A stretch of DNA of 17,099 bases. Source: Syntrophomonadaceae bacterium. Its GTDB lineage: Bacteria > Bacillota > Syntrophomonadia > Syntrophomonadales > Syntrophomonadaceae. The stretch spans positions 1-17,099 of the forward strand of contig JAUNBV010000023.1 in NCBI GenBank assembly GCA_030526885.1, in the 5' to 3' direction. This document shows, piece by piece, positions 14,686-17,099 of this stretch. The notes beneath the pieces are model-generated. The model did not search any database. It worked only from the letters and a program-made list of their open reading frames with translations, and was not told the DNA's origin. Within the stretch, counting starts at the first letter, position 1. Each line of letters opens with the position of its first letter. The translations under genes and the position numbers were made by a program.

Positions 14686-16068
14686 GTGGCAAAAGTTTTC
14701 AACCACATGTATTTGATGGAATATAAGCGCAAGCTGATTTCCGCGGAAGACGCCGCTTTACTGGTGGAGTCCGATTCCATCGTGGACTATGGGGCCTTTG
14801 CCAGCAAGCCGGTCGCGTTTGACGCCGCCCTGAGCCGGCGTTGCGGTACCGGGCTGACCGACGTTTCCGTGCGCGGCACCGCCACCATCCTGCCCTTGCC
14901 GCAGGTCATGCTAAACGACACCAAACAGGAGACCTTTACCTACTTCAGCCGCTTTTTTACGGAAGCCGATCGCAAGGCGGCGGAATTTGGCCTGTCCGTC
15001 CATCTGCCCCTCCAATATTATGACGCCGGTAAAATCAGCGGCGAAGCCGAGTATTTCGACATCAGCCCCGACGTATGGGTGGCTCAGGTGGCGCCGATGG
15101 ACAGCAGCGGATGCTTTAATTTCGGCCTGGCCAACTTTCACAACCGCAGCCTGGCCCTGCAAGCCGGCATTACCATCGTGGAAATAAACGAAAATATGCC
15201 CCGCTGCTTAGGCGGCAGCAACGAATGCCTGCATATCAGCGAAATAGACTATATAATCGAGGCCCATAACCCCGCGATTTTTTCCGCCCCTCCCGCCGCC
15301 CCGCCTAACCGGGAAGAGAGCATCGTGGCCCGCATGATAATGGAGGAGATCGAAGACGGGGCCTGCCTGCAGCTGGGGCGCGGCATCATCTGCGACGCCG
15401 TGGGCAACATGATAGCCGACTCCGACCTGAAAAACCTGGGGCTGCACTCCGAAATCTTCTGTGACTCCTATGTGAAGATGATCATGCAGGGACAAGTCAC
15501 CAATATCAAAAAAACTACCGACCGCAACAAAAGCGTATACTCTTATTGCCTGGCCACGGCGGAAACGTATGATTTTCTCAATGACAACCCCCGCTGCGCC
15601 TCCTATTCCATCGATTACACCAACAACCCCAAGCGTATTTCCATAAACTCCAAAGTGGTATCCCTGGGCTATGTGCTGGAAATGGATTTATTGGGCCAGG
15701 TGTGCTCCGAATCCCACGGCCTGCGTCAGATATCCGGCATTGGCGGGCAGCTTGATTTCATAATCGGCGCTTTCAACTCCGAGGGCGGCAAGAGCTTTTT
15801 GGCTTTTACTTCCTCTTTCAAAGACAAAAGCGGCCACCGCCAGTCCCGCATCCGCCCCCTGCTGACCAGCGGCGCCGCAGTGTCGGTGCCGCGCAGCATG
15901 ACCCATTATGTGGTCACCGAATACGGCAAGGTGAACCTCAAAAGGCTGTCCACCTGGGGCCGCGCCGCCGCCCTCATCGAGTTGGCCCACCCCGATTTCC
16001 GCGCGGAACTCATCGAAGAAGCCCGTCGCATGAAGATCTGGTCGCGCACCAACCGCATACCTTTTTAA
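14686..16068 (+). CDS. Second acetyl-CoA hydrolase/transferase family protein (divergent CoA-transferase)
   Basis: A paralogue of the protein encoded at 130-1521, homologous over the whole length (roughly 40% identical by eye). The catalytic glutamate sits in HSEI at residue 256, the same position number as in the paralogue. The family glycine loop GIGG(I/L)P is replaced by GRGIIC at 231-236, while the later motif GGQLDF keeps its usual form, the reverse of the paralogue. This suggests a different acyl or CoA-site geometry, or reduced activity. The start was moved to the GTG at 14686, because AGGTGA (14671-14676) is 9 bases upstream and the N-terminus then aligns with the paralogue; the GTG at 14677 abuts the SD. 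It lies 111 bases after the DUF2889 gene with no clear promoter or terminator between, so co-transcription is likely. Confidence 0.87.
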   Translation: MAKVFNHMYLMEYKRKLISAEDAALLVESDSIVDYGAFASKPVAFDAALSRRCGTGLTDVSVRGTATILPLPQVMLNDTKQETFTYFSRFFTEADRKAAEFGLSVHLPLQYYDAGKISGEAEYFDISPDVWVAQVAPMDSSGCFNFGLANFHNRSLALQAGITIVEINENMPRCLGGSNECLHISEIDYIIEAHNPAIFSAPPAAPPNREESIVARMIMEEIEDGACLQLGRGIICDAVGNMIADSDLKNLGLHSEIFCDSYVKMIMQGQVTNIKKTTDRNKSVYSYCLATAETYDFLNDNPRCASYSIDYTNNPKRISINSKVVSLGYVLEMDLLGQVCSESHGLRQISGIGGQLDFIIGAFNSEGGKSFLAFTSSFKDKSGHRQSRIRPLLTSGAAVSVPRSMTHYVVTEYGKVNLKRLSTWGRAAALIELAHPDFRAELIEEARRMKIWSRTNRIPF

Positions 16069-16123
16069 TCAAATATATTGGTGTAAGTTAAAAAGGCCCT
16101 CCGGCGTAATAAAGTACCAGAAC

Positions 16124-16143
16124 GAGTATTTTAGAGTATTTTA
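16124..16143 (+). repeat. Tandem duplication of GAGTATTTTA
   Basis: Two exact head-to-tail copies of a 10-base unit (16124-16133 and 16134-16143) lie 21-41 bases before the start of the secreted protein gene. The spacing of one helical turn could suit a regulator binding two adjacent half-sites. No convincing -35/-10 pair was found nearby, and no terminator for the preceding CoA-transferase gene was recognised in 16069-16164. Confidence 0.5.
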
Positions 16144-16164
16144 TTAGTGAACGGGAGGTTTTTT

Positions 16165-17099
16165 ATGGGTTTTATGAGCAATAAACGGGGGCGCGCGATA
16201 GTATTAGCGGCCATCCTCAGCCTGGCCCTGTTATGGAGCGGCGGGGCCGGATACGGTATGGCGGCGGAGACGGGCCCCGACGCCACCGCAAGCTGGTGGA
16301 GCCAATTGTGGCAGAGCATCATTGATTCCCTCCGTTGGACCCAGGAGGCCGATGAGGCCGAGGACAGCGTGGCCGTCTATACCGGCGATCCCCTGCCCAC
16401 CCTGGCCGATGCCGCGCATCTCAGGCTGCTGCTGGAGGAAAACGGTTACACCGCCGATGCCGGGTACGGCCTGCGCTATCCGGAATTGTCCAAGAGCACG
16501 GTCGATATGATAGTAACCGAGAGCGTGGCTGACGCCGCCCCCGCCGCTATGGATAATGCCGGAAGCGCCGGAGGGGAGCAAAGCTCAAGAAACGCGGCCA
16601 ACGCCGAATACTCCGAGCTCAACACCCAGGTGGCCGGAGTGGATGAAGCCGATATCGTGCGTACCGACGGCGCCTATATCTACCGCGTGCGCGCCTCGCA
16701 GAACAAAATCGACATCATCAAGGCCCTGCCCGCCGACGATATGCAATACATGGCCGGCATCGATTTCAGCAACCGGGACTTTTCCCCTCAGGAGCTGTAT
16801 GTTGACGGCGACCGGCTGGTAGTTATCGGCACCACCTGGCGGCAGCACCAGGTGAAGCCCGCGCCGCTACAGCCGGAAGCGAAAATGATTAGCTATCACT
16901 ATCCCGTGAGCTCCGCCACCTGCCGCGTCATCACCTATGATCTCAGCGCCCTGCCTGCGGTCACGGAAGTGCGCACCGTGGAGATCGAAGGCGATTACTT
17001 GAGTTCCCGCAAGGTGGAGGCCAATATCTATGTGCTCACCAACAAACATCTGGATTACTTCCATGTAATGAATGATGACGCCTATAACCCCAATCCGTC
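16165..17099 (+). CDS. Secreted beta-propeller domain protein (partial, C-terminus beyond the window)
   Basis: An open frame of 311 codons runs off the right edge. The ATG at 16165 follows GGGAGG (16153-16158) by 6 bases. The first ~34 residues form a signal peptide: basic start (NKRGR), hydrophobic stretch from about residue 11, and an AXA-like cleavage region near GMA-AE. A Trp-rich linker and an acidic region follow. From residue 153 the motif NTQVAGVDEADIVRTDG is the hallmark of the secreted C-terminal beta-propeller family distantly related to WD-40 repeats (the pfam Beta_propel type). The protein would be exported; its function is not established. It has its own leader and no functional link to the CoA-ester genes is evident. 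Confidence 0.85.
   Translation, partial: MGFMSNKRGRAIVLAAILSLALLWSGGAGYGMAAETGPDATASWWSQLWQSIIDSLRWTQEADEAEDSVAVYTGDPLPTLADAAHLRLLLEENGYTADAGYGLRYPELSKSTVDMIVTESVADAAPAAMDNAGSAGGEQSSRNAANAEYSELNTQVAGVDEADIVRTDGAYIYRVRASQNKIDIIKALPADDMQYMAGIDFSNRDFSPQELYVDGDRLVVIGTTWRQHQVKPAPLQPEAKMISYHYPVSSATCRVITYDLSALPAVTEVRTVEIEGDYLSSRKVEANIYVLTNKHLDYFHVMNDDAYNPNP

Overview
The window reads as a chromosomal segment of a strictly anaerobic member of the Bacillota (Clostridia in the broad sense; Sporomusa-, Syntrophomonas- or Peptococcaceae-like lineages would all fit). The reasons are strong AGGAGG-type ribosome binding sites, consensus sigma-A promoters, GTG and TTG starts, moderately high GC with AT-rich promoters, and an enzyme set of oxygen-sensitive iron-sulfur and CoA-ester chemistry. 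The genus cannot be told from the sequence alone.

Layout. (1) 1-1521: a promoter and a class I-type CoA-transferase gene on the + strand, closed by a strong bidirectional terminator at 1554-1589. (2) 1618-11744: seven genes on the - strand forming one apparent operon, transcribed right to left. They are 4-hydroxybutyryl-CoA dehydratase (abfD), an acyl-CoA ligase, an SDR dehydrogenase, a 3-hydroxyacyl-CoA dehydrogenase, and three subunits of a flavin/FeS complex. That complex is best matched to the StnABC electron-bifurcating transhydrogenase: a NuoE-like, a NuoF-like and a ferredoxin-GltD/NfnB-like subunit. (3) 11745-11981: a divergent control region with a near-consensus sigma-54 promoter facing the operon and a cluster of repeated TGAAACACAATG boxes. 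(4) 11982-13991: a GAF-PAS-AAA+-Fis sigma-54 activator on the + strand. (5) 14077-16068: a DUF2889 gene with its own sigma-A promoter, then a second, divergent CoA-transferase. (6) 16165-end: a secreted beta-propeller protein, cut by the window edge and probably unrelated.

How it may work together (inference). 4-hydroxybutyrate, or a related hydroxy acid, is activated by a CoA-transferase or the ligase and dehydrated and isomerised by AbfD to crotonyl-CoA. After hydration it is oxidised by the dehydrogenases. The SDR carries an NADP(H)-type residue and the 3-hydroxyacyl-CoA dehydrogenase an NAD(H)-type residue. The StnABC-like complex would then exchange electrons between NADPH, NADH and ferredoxin, making the operon a carbon pathway with its own redox converter. 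The sigma-54 activator next door would switch it on in response to a ligand sensed by GAF/PAS. A stand-alone enoyl-CoA hydratase, a thiolase and a butyryl-CoA dehydrogenase are not present in the window and would have to be supplied from elsewhere.

No tRNA, rRNA, CRISPR array, transposase or integrase was seen. No stretch over 300 bases lacks a gene; the two largest gaps (7542-7726 and 11745-11981) are described as features.
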